Position numbers and translations under genes: made by a program
Part shown: one piece after another, positions 1 through 8,969 of the stretch
Position numbering within the stretch: position 1 is the stretch's first letter
Layout: the number at the start of each line of letters is the position of its first letter
Assembly (NCBI RefSeq): GCF_000021325.1
Contig: NC_011365.1
Location: forward strand, 2,384,001-2,448,000
DNA from: Gluconacetobacter diazotrophicus PA1 5
GTDB taxonomy: Bacteria > Pseudomonadota > Alphaproteobacteria > Acetobacterales > Acetobacteraceae
Direction of reading: 5' to 3'
DNA: 64,000 nucleotides
The notes under the pieces: generated by a model
Databases searched by the model: none
What the model was told of the DNA's origin: nothing
The model's input: only the letters and a program-made list of their open reading frames with translations

Positions 1-298
1 TGGTGACGCCGCCGGCCGCATGGGCGGCGTCCATGGCCTGGCGGACCAGCGCGTTGACCCGCCCCTGCGCCGCAGCCGCCGTCGCGGCCGCGCTCTCGGC
101 GAACAGCGTCGCGGTCAGCCGGTCGGGCGCGGCATGGACCGTGCCCGTCCCGGACAGGGTCAGTTCGGTGGCCGCCAGGCGTGTATCCGGCGCGCGTGCA
201 TCCGGGGCGGGCATGTCCTGGGCGGCGGCGGGACCGGGCAGGGCGGCGATGGCAAGCAGGGCGGACGCGGCGAGGGGGAGAACGAGACGACGGGTCAT
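1..298 (-). CDS. SIMPL-domain (DUF541) periplasmic protein, partial
   Basis: Only the first 99 codons lie in the window; the rest runs off the left edge. The visible N-terminus is an export signal (two Arg, a hydrophobic Leu/Ala core, cleavage probably after AAAQ near residue 27). It is followed by a segment of the SIMPL type (ELTLSGTGTVHAAPDRLTA, then an Ala-rich helix). SIMPL proteins are periplasmic or outer-membrane-associated proteins of poorly defined function. The start is fixed by an ATGA overlap with the stop of the small secreted protein at 295-624, so the two are translationally coupled and probably co-transcribed with the two-component system upstream. The family call rests on about 50 residues and is moderate. 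Confidence 0.65.
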   Translation of the reverse strand, partial: MTRRLVLPLAASALLAIAALPGPAAAQDMPAPDARAPDTRLAATELTLSGTGTVHAAPDRLTATLFAESAAATAAAAQGRVNALVRQAMDAAHAAGGVT

Positions 299-624
299 GA
301 ATGATTGTCTTCCTTCAGCACCATCAGGGCGCGGCGCAACTGGACGATGCCCGAACGGACCCTGCCCTCGCGGCAAAGATGCGCGCCCTGGATGCGCAGG
401 TCATGGACCTCGCGCGTCAGCGGGGGGCCATAGGCGTCGATGACGGTGACCAGCCGTTCGCAGAAGGCGCGGCTGTCGCTGGTGATGACGACCGGATGTC
501 CGCTGTCGGAAACCGCGTGGCTGCCGGCGGGCAGCGGCGTGCCCTCGTCCGGTGCCGGCGCGAAACCGCACAGGCAGAAGCCCATGGCCAGCAGGACTGG
601 AACCGGAGGAGGCTGCATGCTCAT
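295..624 (-). CDS. small exported protein of unknown function
   Basis: A 109-residue protein with a signal peptide (hydrophobic residues 8-21, cleavage probably near FAPA). The mature part is polar and mostly helical, with two cysteines (C55 and C84) that could form a disulfide, and a basic C-terminal helix containing LRRALMVLK. I do not recognise a family. It starts 21 bp after the sensor kinase stop, and its own stop overlaps the SIMPL protein start (ATGA), so kinase, small protein and SIMPL protein look like one transcript. A periplasmic accessory or output of the two-component system is possible but is inferred from position only. An ATG two codons downstream is an alternative start. Confidence 0.6.
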   Translation of the reverse strand: MSMQPPPVPVLLAMGFCLCGFAPAPDEGTPLPAGSHAVSDSGHPVVITSDSRAFCERLVTVIDAYGPPLTREVHDLRIQGAHLCREGRVRSGIVQLRRALMVLKEDNHS

Positions 625-644
625 GATTCGAAGCCTAGGGCGTG

Positions 645-2192
645 TCACGTGTCGCCCCCATGGGGTGAATGTGAAGTCTCCGTCACGCCGTCCGGCGGCG
701 GCGCGGGCGGGAGCGGAACGGGCGCGCGCGAGGCGAAGCGGGGGCGGGCGGCCTCGCGCGCCACGGGCAGCACCATGCGGACCGACAGCCCCGGCGCATT
801 GCTGCGCAGCCGCAGCACGCCGCCATGCAGTTGCACGATCGCCTGCACCAGCGACAGGCCCAGGCCCGCGCCGGGGGTGTTGCGGGCCGTCTCGGCACGG
901 AAGAAGCGTTCCGACGCACGCGCCATGTCGGCCTCGTTCATGCCGATCCCCTCGTCGGTGACGGCGATGGATACGGCATTGCGCCCCGGGGCGGACCCGC
1001 TCAGCCCCGGCAGCAGGGCCGGTCCCAGGGCGACGGCCAGCGTGACCGTTCCCCCGGCGGGTGAAAACTTGATGGCGTTGTCCAGCAGGTTGGCCACCGC
1101 CTGCTGCATCATCGCCTGGTCGCCGTAGAAGGGCAGGGTGGGCGGCAGGCGCAGCACCAGCCGGATCTGCCGTTCCTCGGCCACGGCCTCGTACAGGTCG
1201 CCGATATCGGCCAGCAGCGGCACCAGGTCGAACGGGGCGAAGGCCGATCGGCGGGACCCGGCCTCGATCTGCGCGATCCGCAGCAGGGCCTCGAACACCG
1301 CCGTCACATTGTCCAGGTGACCCACGGCACGGTCGATGGCCGCGCGCAGTTCGCCCTCGCCGCTTGCATGCTCGGCCGCGTCCTCCAACTGGGTGCGGGC
1401 GCGGGTGATGGGCGTGCGCAGGTCGTGGGCGATGGAATTGGACACCTGGCGCACGCCGTCCATCAGCCGCACGATGCGGTCCAGCATCTCGTTGATCGCC
1501 TCGGCCACCTGGTCCAGCTCGTCGCCATTGCCGACCAGCGGCATCCGGCGCGACAGGTCGCCATGCGCGATCGCCGACGTGGTCTGGGCGATCGACTTGA
1601 TCATGCGGCGGAACATGCCGTGCACCAGCACCGCGCCGCTGATCGCCAGCAGCGTCACCATCATCCACGCCCAAAGCAGGGAATCGGTCAGCAGGCGGCG
1701 CAGCACGGCGCGCGACCGGACATCCCGCCCGACCAGCAGCCGGAAGCCGCCCGGCAGGGCGAAGGCATGGACCTGCGCCATGTCGCGCATGCCCGCCCGC
1801 GTGACCTCCAGCGCGTACCACCGGTCGGTGCTGGTGATCATGGCCGGCCATTCCGACAGGTTGCCCGCCAGCCGGTGGCCGGTCGGGTCGACCATCAGGT
1901 AGATCGCGTCGTCATCCAGGTTCTGTTCCAGCCGGTCGTCGATCGTCAGCGCCAGGGTCGGCAGCCCGCCCTCGGCCCAGCGCTGGCTCAGCGCCCGGGC
2001 GTCGGCATTGATCGCGGTTTCCACCTGCCGTTCCAGGAAGCCGATCGTCCCCCACCAGATGAAGGACATGAACAGGATCGAGGACAGGGCGAACAGCACG
2101 CCATAGCCCAGCGAAAAGCGCAGGCTGGCCGAACGGGGCAGCCTGAACCGGCGCCGGCCCGTGCCCGAGGCGGTCTGCTGCCCGGATTGCAT
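645..2192 (-). CDS. sensor histidine kinase (HAMP-HisKA-HATPase)
   Basis: A 515-residue inner-membrane sensor kinase. TM1 is near residues 25-48, a periplasmic sensing loop of about 120 residues follows, and TM2 is near 172-194. A HAMP linker leads to the dimerisation domain with the phosphoacceptor H256 in NSIAHDLRTPITR. The catalytic domain shows an N box (NLLDNAIKFS, about 368-377), DEGIGM, an F box (ERFFR) and GAGLGLSLV. It starts 20 bp after the response regulator gene, the usual regulator-kinase pairing. The periplasmic loop has no motif I can tie to a ligand. Two small exported proteins follow in the same direction, which suggests an envelope-related signal. Confidence 0.93.
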   Translation of the reverse strand: MQSGQQTASGTGRRRFRLPRSASLRFSLGYGVLFALSSILFMSFIWWGTIGFLERQVETAINADARALSQRWAEGGLPTLALTIDDRLEQNLDDDAIYLMVDPTGHRLAGNLSEWPAMITSTDRWYALEVTRAGMRDMAQVHAFALPGGFRLLVGRDVRSRAVLRRLLTDSLLWAWMMVTLLAISGAVLVHGMFRRMIKSIAQTTSAIAHGDLSRRMPLVGNGDELDQVAEAINEMLDRIVRLMDGVRQVSNSIAHDLRTPITRARTQLEDAAEHASGEGELRAAIDRAVGHLDNVTAVFEALLRIAQIEAGSRRSAFAPFDLVPLLADIGDLYEAVAEERQIRLVLRLPPTLPFYGDQAMMQQAVANLLDNAIKFSPAGGTVTLAVALGPALLPGLSGSAPGRNAVSIAVTDEGIGMNEADMARASERFFRAETARNTPGAGLGLSLVQAIVQLHGGVLRLRSNAPGLSVRMVLPVAREAARPRFASRAPVPLPPAPPPDGVTETSHSPHGGDT

Positions 2193-2211
2193 GATGCGCG
2201 GTCCCGCGTTC

Positions 2212-2892
2212 CTATTCCGCCCGCAGCATGTAGCCGGCGTTGCGGATGGTATGGATCAGGGGGGTATCGAACGGCTTGTCCACCTTCTGGCGCAGGCGGG
2301 ACACATGGACGTCGATGACGTTGGTCTGCGGGTCGAAATGATAGTCCCACACGCCTTCCAGCAGCATGGTGCGCGTCACGACCTGGCCGGCATGGCGCAT
2401 CAGGTATTCCAGCAGCCGGAATTCGCGGGGCTGCAGGTCGATGCGCTGCCCGCCGCGGCGGACCGACCGCGACAGCAGGTCGATTTCCAGGTCCGCCACG
2501 TTCAGGCGCGTCAGCGGCGCGTTGTCGCTGCGCCCCCGGCGCGACAGGGCCTCGACCCGGGCCAGCAATTCGCTGAAGGCGAAGGGCTTGGTGACGTAAT
2601 CGTCGCCGCCGGCCTTCAGGCCCTGCACGCGGTCATCCACGTCCGCCAGCGCCGACAGCAGCAGGACCGGCGTGCTGTTGTTCTGCGCGCGGATGGTTTC
2701 CAGCAGCCGCAGCCCGTCGATCCCGCCCGGTAGCATGCGGTCCAGGATGATCAGGTCGAAATTCTCGCTGACCGCCAGGAACAGCCCGTCCTTGCCGTTG
2801 TCCACCGGCTCGACCAGGTGCCCGGCCTCGCGCAGGCCCTTGGCGACGAAATTGCGGACGGTCGGATCATCCTCGACGACCAGGATATGCAT
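2212..2892 (-). CDS. OmpR/PhoB-family response regulator
   Basis: A 226-residue two-domain regulator. The receiver domain has the acidic pair D8/D9, the phosphoacceptor D51 in LIILDRMLP, and the conserved K102 in VTKPF. The C-terminal winged-helix domain (about residues 130-225) carries the OmpR pattern LQPREFRLLEYLMRHAGQVVTR and ends in the usual VHVSRLRQKVD...IRNAGYML segment. It is transcribed ahead of its cognate kinase with a 19-bp gap. The target genes cannot be read from the sequence; the small exported genes downstream of the kinase are candidates. Confidence 0.94.
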   Translation of the reverse strand: MHILVVEDDPTVRNFVAKGLREAGHLVEPVDNGKDGLFLAVSENFDLIILDRMLPGGIDGLRLLETIRAQNNSTPVLLLSALADVDDRVQGLKAGGDDYVTKPFAFSELLARVEALSRRGRSDNAPLTRLNVADLEIDLLSRSVRRGGQRIDLQPREFRLLEYLMRHAGQVVTRTMLLEGVWDYHFDPQTNVIDVHVSRLRQKVDKPFDTPLIHTIRNAGYMLRAE

Positions 2893-2969
2893 GTCGGTCC
2901 GGCTCCCGTTTCAACCTTGGCCGATCATCTTACGCTGCATGCGGCCGCACTGGCCAGAGCGGGAGGTAC

Positions 2970-4076
2970 CTAGTCGTCCATATCCGCCGGCCGGCTTCCC
3001 ACCGCGACCGGCACCGTCAGCACGGCGCCGTGGCGGCGGATGCGGACCTGCACGGTCGAACCGGGATGTTCCGCCGCGATGGTGCGGATCAGGGTGCGGG
3101 AGGTATCCATCGGTTCGTCCCCCACGCTCAGCACGATGTCGCCGGTGCGCAGCCTGGCCCGCTGGGCGGGGCCGTCATGGTCGATGTCGGTGATGCGCAC
3201 CCCGTCATGGGTGTCGCCATCCGCCAGGGTCACGCCCAGCCAGCCGCGCGCGATGTGCCCGCTGCGGCGCAGTTCGGCCACGATGGGGGCCACGATTTCC
3301 GACGGAATGCCGAAGCCGATTCCCACCGACCCGCCGGTGGGCGACACGATGGCGGTGTTCAGCGCCACCACCTGGCCGCTGAGGTTGAACGACGGCCCCC
3401 CCGAATTGCCGGGATTGATCGGCGCGTCCAGTTGCAGGAAATCGTCGAACGGGCTGGCGCCGATATCGCGCCCGCGCGCGGACACGATCCCGGCGGTGAC
3501 GGACGAGCCCAGGCCGAACGGGTTGCCCGCCGCCATGATCCAGTCGCCGACATTGATCTGCCGGCTGTCGCCCCAGGTCACGAACGGCAGCGGATGCGGG
3601 GCCTGGATGCTGATGACCGCGATGTCGGTCAGGTCGTCGCTGCCCACCAGACGGGCGGGATATTCGGTTCCGTCGGACAGCGAGACCGTGATGTGGTCGG
3701 CCTCGCCCACCACATGGTTGTTGGTCACGATCACGCCGCTGGGGTCGATGATGAAGCCCGATCCGGCGCCCAGCATCTCCTCGCCGCGCGAGCGCATGCG
3801 CTCGCGGAACCGCTTCTCGAAGGGCGTGCCCTTGACGCCCGGGGGAACCGGCACGCGCTTCTGCGGGTCGTCGGCATCCTGCGTCACGGCGATATTGACC
3901 ACGGCCGGCACCACCTGACGCACCAGCGGCGCGAAGGTCAGCGGCCCGGAGGTGACCAGCGGCGGCGCGGGCGGCGCGAACAGGGGGGCGTCGGCCCGCG
4001 CGGTGGCGCAGGTGAAACCCAGGGCCAGGCCGGCCACGGCCGCCGCGCAACGCTTCGGCCGGCTTACCATCCGCAT
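2970..4076 (-). CDS. periplasmic trypsin-like serine protease with one PDZ domain (DegP/DegS family)
   Basis: A 368-residue S1C (HtrA-family) protease. An N-terminal signal peptide (about residues 1-31) exports it to the periplasm. The catalytic triad is visible as H121 (TNNHVV), D151 (DDLTDIAV) and S225 (NPGNSGGP). A single PDZ domain follows (about 277-360, GWLGVTL ... GDIVLSVGDEPM). One PDZ and short length are closer to DegS or short DegP-like enzymes than to two-PDZ DegP. The start is the ATG at 4076, with AGGA 10 bp upstream; an in-frame ATG lies nine codons further up. Likely role: cleavage of misfolded envelope proteins. It sits 78 bp before the response regulator gene in the same direction, so envelope stress is a shared theme. 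Confidence 0.92.
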   Translation of the reverse strand: MRMVSRPKRCAAAVAGLALGFTCATARADAPLFAPPAPPLVTSGPLTFAPLVRQVVPAVVNIAVTQDADDPQKRVPVPPGVKGTPFEKRFRERMRSRGEEMLGAGSGFIIDPSGVIVTNNHVVGEADHITVSLSDGTEYPARLVGSDDLTDIAVISIQAPHPLPFVTWGDSRQINVGDWIMAAGNPFGLGSSVTAGIVSARGRDIGASPFDDFLQLDAPINPGNSGGPSFNLSGQVVALNTAIVSPTGGSVGIGFGIPSEIVAPIVAELRRSGHIARGWLGVTLADGDTHDGVRITDIDHDGPAQRARLRTGDIVLSVGDEPMDTSRTLIRTIAAEHPGSTVQVRIRRHGAVLTVPVAVGSRPADMDD

Positions 4077-4168
4077 GGGTATGACATCCTGTTCATGGCG
4101 CATGGGTCGGCGCGTTACGGATATCGCGACGATAGCGCATGTTCGCGCCGCCGTCATGGCGGCGGCGG

Positions 4169-6730
4169 TCACGGCCGGCGGCCGGCATGACGCGCGGGGG
4201 GCGCGGCGGTCGCCGGGTTTTCCGGCCAGTCGTGGCGGGGGTAGCGCCCGCGCATGTCGCGGCGCATGTCCGCCCAGCTTCCGGCCCAGAATCCGGCCAG
4301 GTCGGCGGTGATGGCCTGCGGCCGCCCGGCGGGTGACAGCAGCGCGACCTGCAGCCCGACCTGCCCGTCGGCCAGGCGCGGCGTCTCGCGCACGCCGTAG
4401 AAGGTCTGGGCGCGGGCCGAGGCCGTGGGAACCGGCTGGGTATAATCCACCGGGACCCGCCCGCCCGGCAGGTCCAGGTGCGTGGGCAGCGCCCGGTCCA
4501 GCCACGCCAGCGTGGCATGGTCCAGCCGCCCGCGCAGCATTGCCAGCACGTCCAGCGCCGCGACCTCGGACAGGCGGCTCAGGCCCGTCAGCCAGGGGGC
4601 CAGCCATTCGGCGGCGTCGGCGGCCAGTGCGGCGTCCGACAGATCCGGCAGCGCGTCGCGCCCCGGCAGGCCGCGCGCCAGGGCCACGCGGGCCTGGAAC
4701 TGGCGGGATGCCGGGGTCCAGCCCAGGGTGGTGTCCAGCCGGTCCGCCACCTGGCGCAGCAACAGGTCCGCCACGTCGCCGGGCGCGGCCGCGACCGTGC
4801 GGTCCCGCAGTACCAGCGCCCCCAGCCTCAGCCGGCGCCGGGCCATCACCGATCCGGTCACCGGGTCCAGGGTGGTCTCCACCTGCTCGGTGGCGCGGCG
4901 GCGCACCGTCTCGGGCAGTGAATCCGGGTCCAGCGCCGCCGCCATGCGGATGTCGGCGGCGGTGCGGACATGCAGCGTCGCCACCGCCAGCAGGCCGGCA
5001 TCGGCCAGCCGGTCGGTCTTGCCCAGCCGCGCGCCGCCCCCGCCGGACAGGCGGAAGCTGCCCGGCTCCCCCCGGCGCTGTGCGATGCGGTCGGGGAAGG
5101 CGGCGGCCAGCAGCGACGCGGCATGGCCCTGGCCCGCCGTGCCGGCCCGCAGGCCCAGCCGGCGGCGATACTGGCCCGCCGCCTGCCGGATGCGCGCCAG
5201 TGCGCCGCGATCGGCGTCGGCATGGTCGCCGCCCGCGATCAGGTCCAGCCGCAGCGCGATGTCGGCGGGGGGCACGGCGGGCGCGCCCCGGCCGCCCGCC
5301 GGGCGGGGCCGCAGCGGGTCGCGTTCCTCCAGCAGGGCGGCGATGTCGGCGGCCAGCGCGGCCTCGCCGGCATCGCGGGCGGCCAGCATCATCGCCGCCA
5401 GGCGCGGATGCGCGCCCAGCGCCGCCATGCGCTCGCCCTCGGCGGTGATGCGCGCGTCGTCGTCCAGGGCCCCCAGCGCCAGCAGCAGGGCGCGCGCGGC
5501 CTCGAACGCGCCGTTGGGCGGGGCGTCGGGCAGGGGCAGTTCGTCCGGGGCGGTGCCCATCGCCGCCTGCCACGCGGCGGTGTCCAGCCGCAGGCCGGTC
5601 AGTTCGGCATCCAGGATTTCCGGGCGGTCGTGCGGGGCCATGCCGCGTTGCGTCGCCTCGCTCCACAGGCGCAGGGCGGCGCCGGGACCCTCGCGTCCGG
5701 CGCGGCCGGCGCGCTGGGCGGCGGCGGCGCGGGAAATCCGCACCGTCTCCAGCCGCGACAGGCCGGTGCCGGGGTCCAGGCGCGGGCTGCGCCGATAGCC
5801 GCCATCCACCACCACCCGGACCCCGGGCACGGTCAGCGATGTCTCGGCGATCGAGGTCGCCAGGATCACCCGCCGGCCATTCCCCTTTTGTCCGTCGCTG
5901 GGGCCGGGGCGCAGCACGCGGTCCTGCTCGGCGGGCGGCATGTCGCCATACAGCGGCAGGATCGCGGCGGGCGCGCCGGCCAGTGCCGCCTGCGTGCGGC
6001 GGATTTCCCCCACCCCGGGCAGGAAGGCCAGGATATCGCCCTCATGCTCGGCCAGGGCGGCGCGGATCGCGCGGGCCATCGCCTCGGGCAGGTCGCGCAC
6101 ATGCGGGATGTCGCGCGGGGCGTGATGGATCGCGACGGGGAACATCCGGCCGGCGCTTTCGATCAGCCGCGCCTCCATCAGCGCCGACAGCGCCGCGCCG
6201 TCCATGGTGGCCGACATCGCCACCAGACGCAGGTCCGGCCGCAGGCTGCGCTGCACGTCCAGGCAGAAGGCCAGCGCCGCGTCGGCGTCCAGCGAGCGCT
6301 CGTGGATCTCGTCCAGGATGACGCAGGCCACGCCCTCCAGCGTCGGGTCGGCCAGCAGGCGCCGCACCATCAGCCCTTCGGTCACCACCTCGATGCGCGT
6401 GCGCTCCGATATGGCGGAGTCCAGCCGGGTGCGGTAGCCGACCAGGCCGCCGGCGTCCTCGCCCAGCAGCGCCGCCATGCGCTGCGCCGCCGCGCGGGCG
6501 GCCAGCCGGCGCGGTTCCAGCATGACGATGCGCCCGTCCCCCCGCCAGGGCGCGTCCAGCAGCGCCAGCGGCACCGTCGTGGTCTTGCCCGCGCCCGGGG
6601 GCGCCACCAGCACGGCGGAGGGATGCTCCGCCAGGCTGGCGCGCAGGGCCGGCAGGATGGCCGCCACCGGCAGGTCGGCCGGAAGGGCGAGCGCCGGAAG
6701 GGGGCTTTGCAGGGCGTGGTCGGATTCCAT
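4169..6730 (-). CDS. hrpB: ATP-dependent RNA helicase HrpB
   Basis: An 853-residue DEAH-box helicase. Motif I is APPGAGKTT (G46-T50), motif II is DEIH (D140-H143), motif III is SATMD, and motif VI is QRAGRAGREGPG. Beyond the helicase core come a ratchet region and the HrpB-specific C-terminal domain, ending with the hallmark WADMRRDMRGRYPRHDWPE pattern. HrpB is widespread in proteobacteria and non-essential; its RNA substrate is not well defined. I chose the ATG at 6730, which gives the usual family length; upstream in-frame codons would add an unlikely Arg-rich tail. It is divergent from the thiol-disulfide interchange gene, with 89 bp between the two starts. Confidence 0.93.
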   Translation of the reverse strand: MESDHALQSPLPALALPADLPVAAILPALRASLAEHPSAVLVAPPGAGKTTTVPLALLDAPWRGDGRIVMLEPRRLAARAAAQRMAALLGEDAGGLVGYRTRLDSAISERTRIEVVTEGLMVRRLLADPTLEGVACVILDEIHERSLDADAALAFCLDVQRSLRPDLRLVAMSATMDGAALSALMEARLIESAGRMFPVAIHHAPRDIPHVRDLPEAMARAIRAALAEHEGDILAFLPGVGEIRRTQAALAGAPAAILPLYGDMPPAEQDRVLRPGPSDGQKGNGRRVILATSIAETSLTVPGVRVVVDGGYRRSPRLDPGTGLSRLETVRISRAAAAQRAGRAGREGPGAALRLWSEATQRGMAPHDRPEILDAELTGLRLDTAAWQAAMGTAPDELPLPDAPPNGAFEAARALLLALGALDDDARITAEGERMAALGAHPRLAAMMLAARDAGEAALAADIAALLEERDPLRPRPAGGRGAPAVPPADIALRLDLIAGGDHADADRGALARIRQAAGQYRRRLGLRAGTAGQGHAASLLAAAFPDRIAQRRGEPGSFRLSGGGGARLGKTDRLADAGLLAVATLHVRTAADIRMAAALDPDSLPETVRRRATEQVETTLDPVTGSVMARRRLRLGALVLRDRTVAAAPGDVADLLLRQVADRLDTTLGWTPASRQFQARVALARGLPGRDALPDLSDAALAADAAEWLAPWLTGLSRLSEVAALDVLAMLRGRLDHATLAWLDRALPTHLDLPGGRVPVDYTQPVPTASARAQTFYGVRETPRLADGQVGLQVALLSPAGRPQAITADLAGFWAGSWADMRRDMRGRYPRHDWPENPATAAPPARHAGRRP

Positions 6731-6819
6731 ATCCTGCTTTATGCGTCCGCGACCTGGAACCGGCAATCGCCGGCCGTCGCACGCCCATTCTTCCGCCCCC
6801 TCGTTCCGGAGCCCCCTTC

Positions 6820-8946
6820 GTGGTCCTATCCTGGCGCCTGCCCCCGTTCCTGCGTCTGTCATTGCTGTTTCTGGCGCCGCTTGTCTTCCTCCTGGCGCTG
6901 CCGTCCGGCCGCGCGGGGGCGGCTGAGAGTGCGGCGCTGACCACCACGCGCGACAGCGCGACGCTGGTGACGGACACCGACCGGTACCGGCCCGGCATGC
7001 CGCTGCATGTCGGGCTGCGCCTGCGGCTGCAGCCGGGGTGGCATACCTACTGGATCAATCCCGGCGACGCGGGCGAGGCCCCGACCCTGGCGGTGCAGGC
7101 CGGTGGCGGGGCCGCCGGCGCATCCGGCACCATTGCCTGGCCGGTGCCCCGGCGCCTGCCCGACGGGCCGCTGATGTCCTACGGCTATACCGGCGAGGTG
7201 CTGCTGCCGGCCGAACTGCGCCCGACCGGACCGGGGGACGGGCCGATGGTGTTGCAGGCCACGGCCGAATGGCTGGTCTGCGCCGCCGTCTGCGTGCCCG
7301 AACAGGGGCGGTTCACCCTGACGCTGCCGCCGGGCGACCCCGCGCCCTCGGACCAGGCGCCGCTGTTCGCGCGCGCCGCCGCCGCGCGGCCGGTTGCCTC
7401 GCCCTTCGCCGCGATGATCGCGTCCGATGGCGTGTTGGCGATCACGGGCGCGGGGCTGTCGTCCGATACGGTGCGTGATGCCTGGTTCATGCCCACGATC
7501 TCCGGCGCCATCGACCAGGATGCGGCGCAGGCCCTGTCGGTCCATGACGGCGGGCTGACCCTGGCGCTGAAGCCCGGCGACGCCTTCCACGCCGCCCCCA
7601 CGCTGGACGGCGTGCTGGTGCTGAAGGATGCGGCGGGGCAGGAACGCGGCCTGTCGGTTTCGGCCCGTCCCGGTGCGGTGCCGACCGTGACCCCTGGGGC
7701 GGTCCCCGGGCCGGCCCATAGCGGCGCGGCGCGCATGCTGCTGCTGGCTTTCGCCGGCGGGCTGATCCTGAATTTGATGCCGTGCGTGTTTCCGGTGCTG
7801 GTGATGAAGGCGATGGCCCTGACCCGCCTGGCCGGCGGGGGCGCGTCGGCGCGGCTGGCCGGCGCCGGGGCCTATGCGGGCGGCGTGATCGGCGCGTTTG
7901 TGATGCTGGGCGGCGTGATCCTGGCGCTGCGCGCGGCCGGGGCCGTCGCGGGCTGGGGCTTCCAGTTCCAGTCGGCGGCCTTTGTCGCCGCCATGTGCTG
8001 GCTGCTGTTCGCGGTGGCGCTGAACCTGCTGGGCGTGTTCGGCATGGGCAACGGCATCGCGGCGCTGGGCGGCGTGGGCGTGTCGCGCACCGGCTATCTG
8101 GGCGATGCGATGACCGGGGTGCTGGCGGTGCTGGTGGCCACCCCCTGCACCGCGCCGTTCATGGGGGCGGCGATCGCGGGCGCGCTGGCGGCCTCGCCGG
8201 TCGTGGCGATGGCGGTGTTCGTCGCGATGGGGGCGGGGCTGGCTGCGCCCTACCTGCTGCTGGCCGGCGTGCCGGGGCTGGCGCGCCACCTGCCGCGCCC
8301 CGGCGCGTGGATGGATATCCTGCGCCAGGGCCTGGCCTTTCCGGTGCTGGGCACCTGCGTATGGCTGATGTGGGTGCTGGCGTTGCAGGCCGGGGCCGGC
8401 GCGATCGCAGTGCTGGGCATCGGGCTGGTGCTGATCGGGCTGGCGGCGTGGCTGACCGGCCTGGCGCAGGGCATGGCCATGCGCGACGGCCCGGCGCGGC
8501 GCATTCGCCTGTGCCGGGCGGTGGCGCTGGCCGCGCTGGCGCTGGCCATGGCGCTGCTGCCCGGGCTGGGCGGCACCGTATCCGGGGGCGCGGCGCGTCT
8601 GGCCGCCGACGGGTCGGAACCGTTTTCGGCCAGCCGGCTGGCCACGTTGCGGGCGCAGGGCCGCCCGGTGTTCGTGGACATGACGGCGGCGTGGTGCATT
8701 TCCTGCCTGGTGAACGAACGGGTGGCCCTGTCCTCGGCCCCGGTACAGGCGGCGTTCCATGACCGGCACGTGGTCTACATGAAGGGCGACTGGACCAACC
8801 GGAACGCGGCGATCAGCGCCTTCCTGGACGCCCATGGGCGGGCGGGGGTGCCGTTCTACCTCTATTACCCGCCGGGCAGCGGCGATGGCCGGGCCCTGCC
8901 GCAGATCCTGACGACCGGACTGGTGCTGGACGCGCTGAAAGGATAG
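6820..8946 (+). CDS. ScsB/DsbD-type thiol:disulfide interchange protein
   Basis: A 708-residue membrane protein that moves electrons from cytoplasmic thioredoxin to periplasmic thiols. It has a signal peptide (residues 1-34), then a periplasmic immunoglobulin-like domain with the cysteine pair in VCAAVCVP. The DsbD transmembrane core follows, with its redox cysteines in LMPCVFPV and TPCTAPF across about eight membrane helices. The C-terminal thioredoxin-like domain carries WCISC (C626 and C629). The domain order matches the ScsB branch rather than classical E. coli DsbD. The start is GTG at 6820 with CGGA upstream. Partner reductases are not in the window; roles in cytochrome c maturation or in copper tolerance are known for the family. 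Confidence 0.9.
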   Translation: MVLSWRLPPFLRLSLLFLAPLVFLLALPSGRAGAAESAALTTTRDSATLVTDTDRYRPGMPLHVGLRLRLQPGWHTYWINPGDAGEAPTLAVQAGGGAAGASGTIAWPVPRRLPDGPLMSYGYTGEVLLPAELRPTGPGDGPMVLQATAEWLVCAAVCVPEQGRFTLTLPPGDPAPSDQAPLFARAAAARPVASPFAAMIASDGVLAITGAGLSSDTVRDAWFMPTISGAIDQDAAQALSVHDGGLTLALKPGDAFHAAPTLDGVLVLKDAAGQERGLSVSARPGAVPTVTPGAVPGPAHSGAARMLLLAFAGGLILNLMPCVFPVLVMKAMALTRLAGGGASARLAGAGAYAGGVIGAFVMLGGVILALRAAGAVAGWGFQFQSAAFVAAMCWLLFAVALNLLGVFGMGNGIAALGGVGVSRTGYLGDAMTGVLAVLVATPCTAPFMGAAIAGALAASPVVAMAVFVAMGAGLAAPYLLLAGVPGLARHLPRPGAWMDILRQGLAFPVLGTCVWLMWVLALQAGAGAIAVLGIGLVLIGLAAWLTGLAQGMAMRDGPARRIRLCRAVALAALALAMALLPGLGGTVSGGAARLAADGSEPFSASRLATLRAQGRPVFVDMTAAWCISCLVNERVALSSAPVQAAFHDRHVVYMKGDWTNRNAAISAFLDAHGRAGVPFYLYYPPGSGDGRALPQILTTGLVLDALKG

Positions 8947-8969
8947 CGCGTCCGTTCCCCTTCAGGCGA

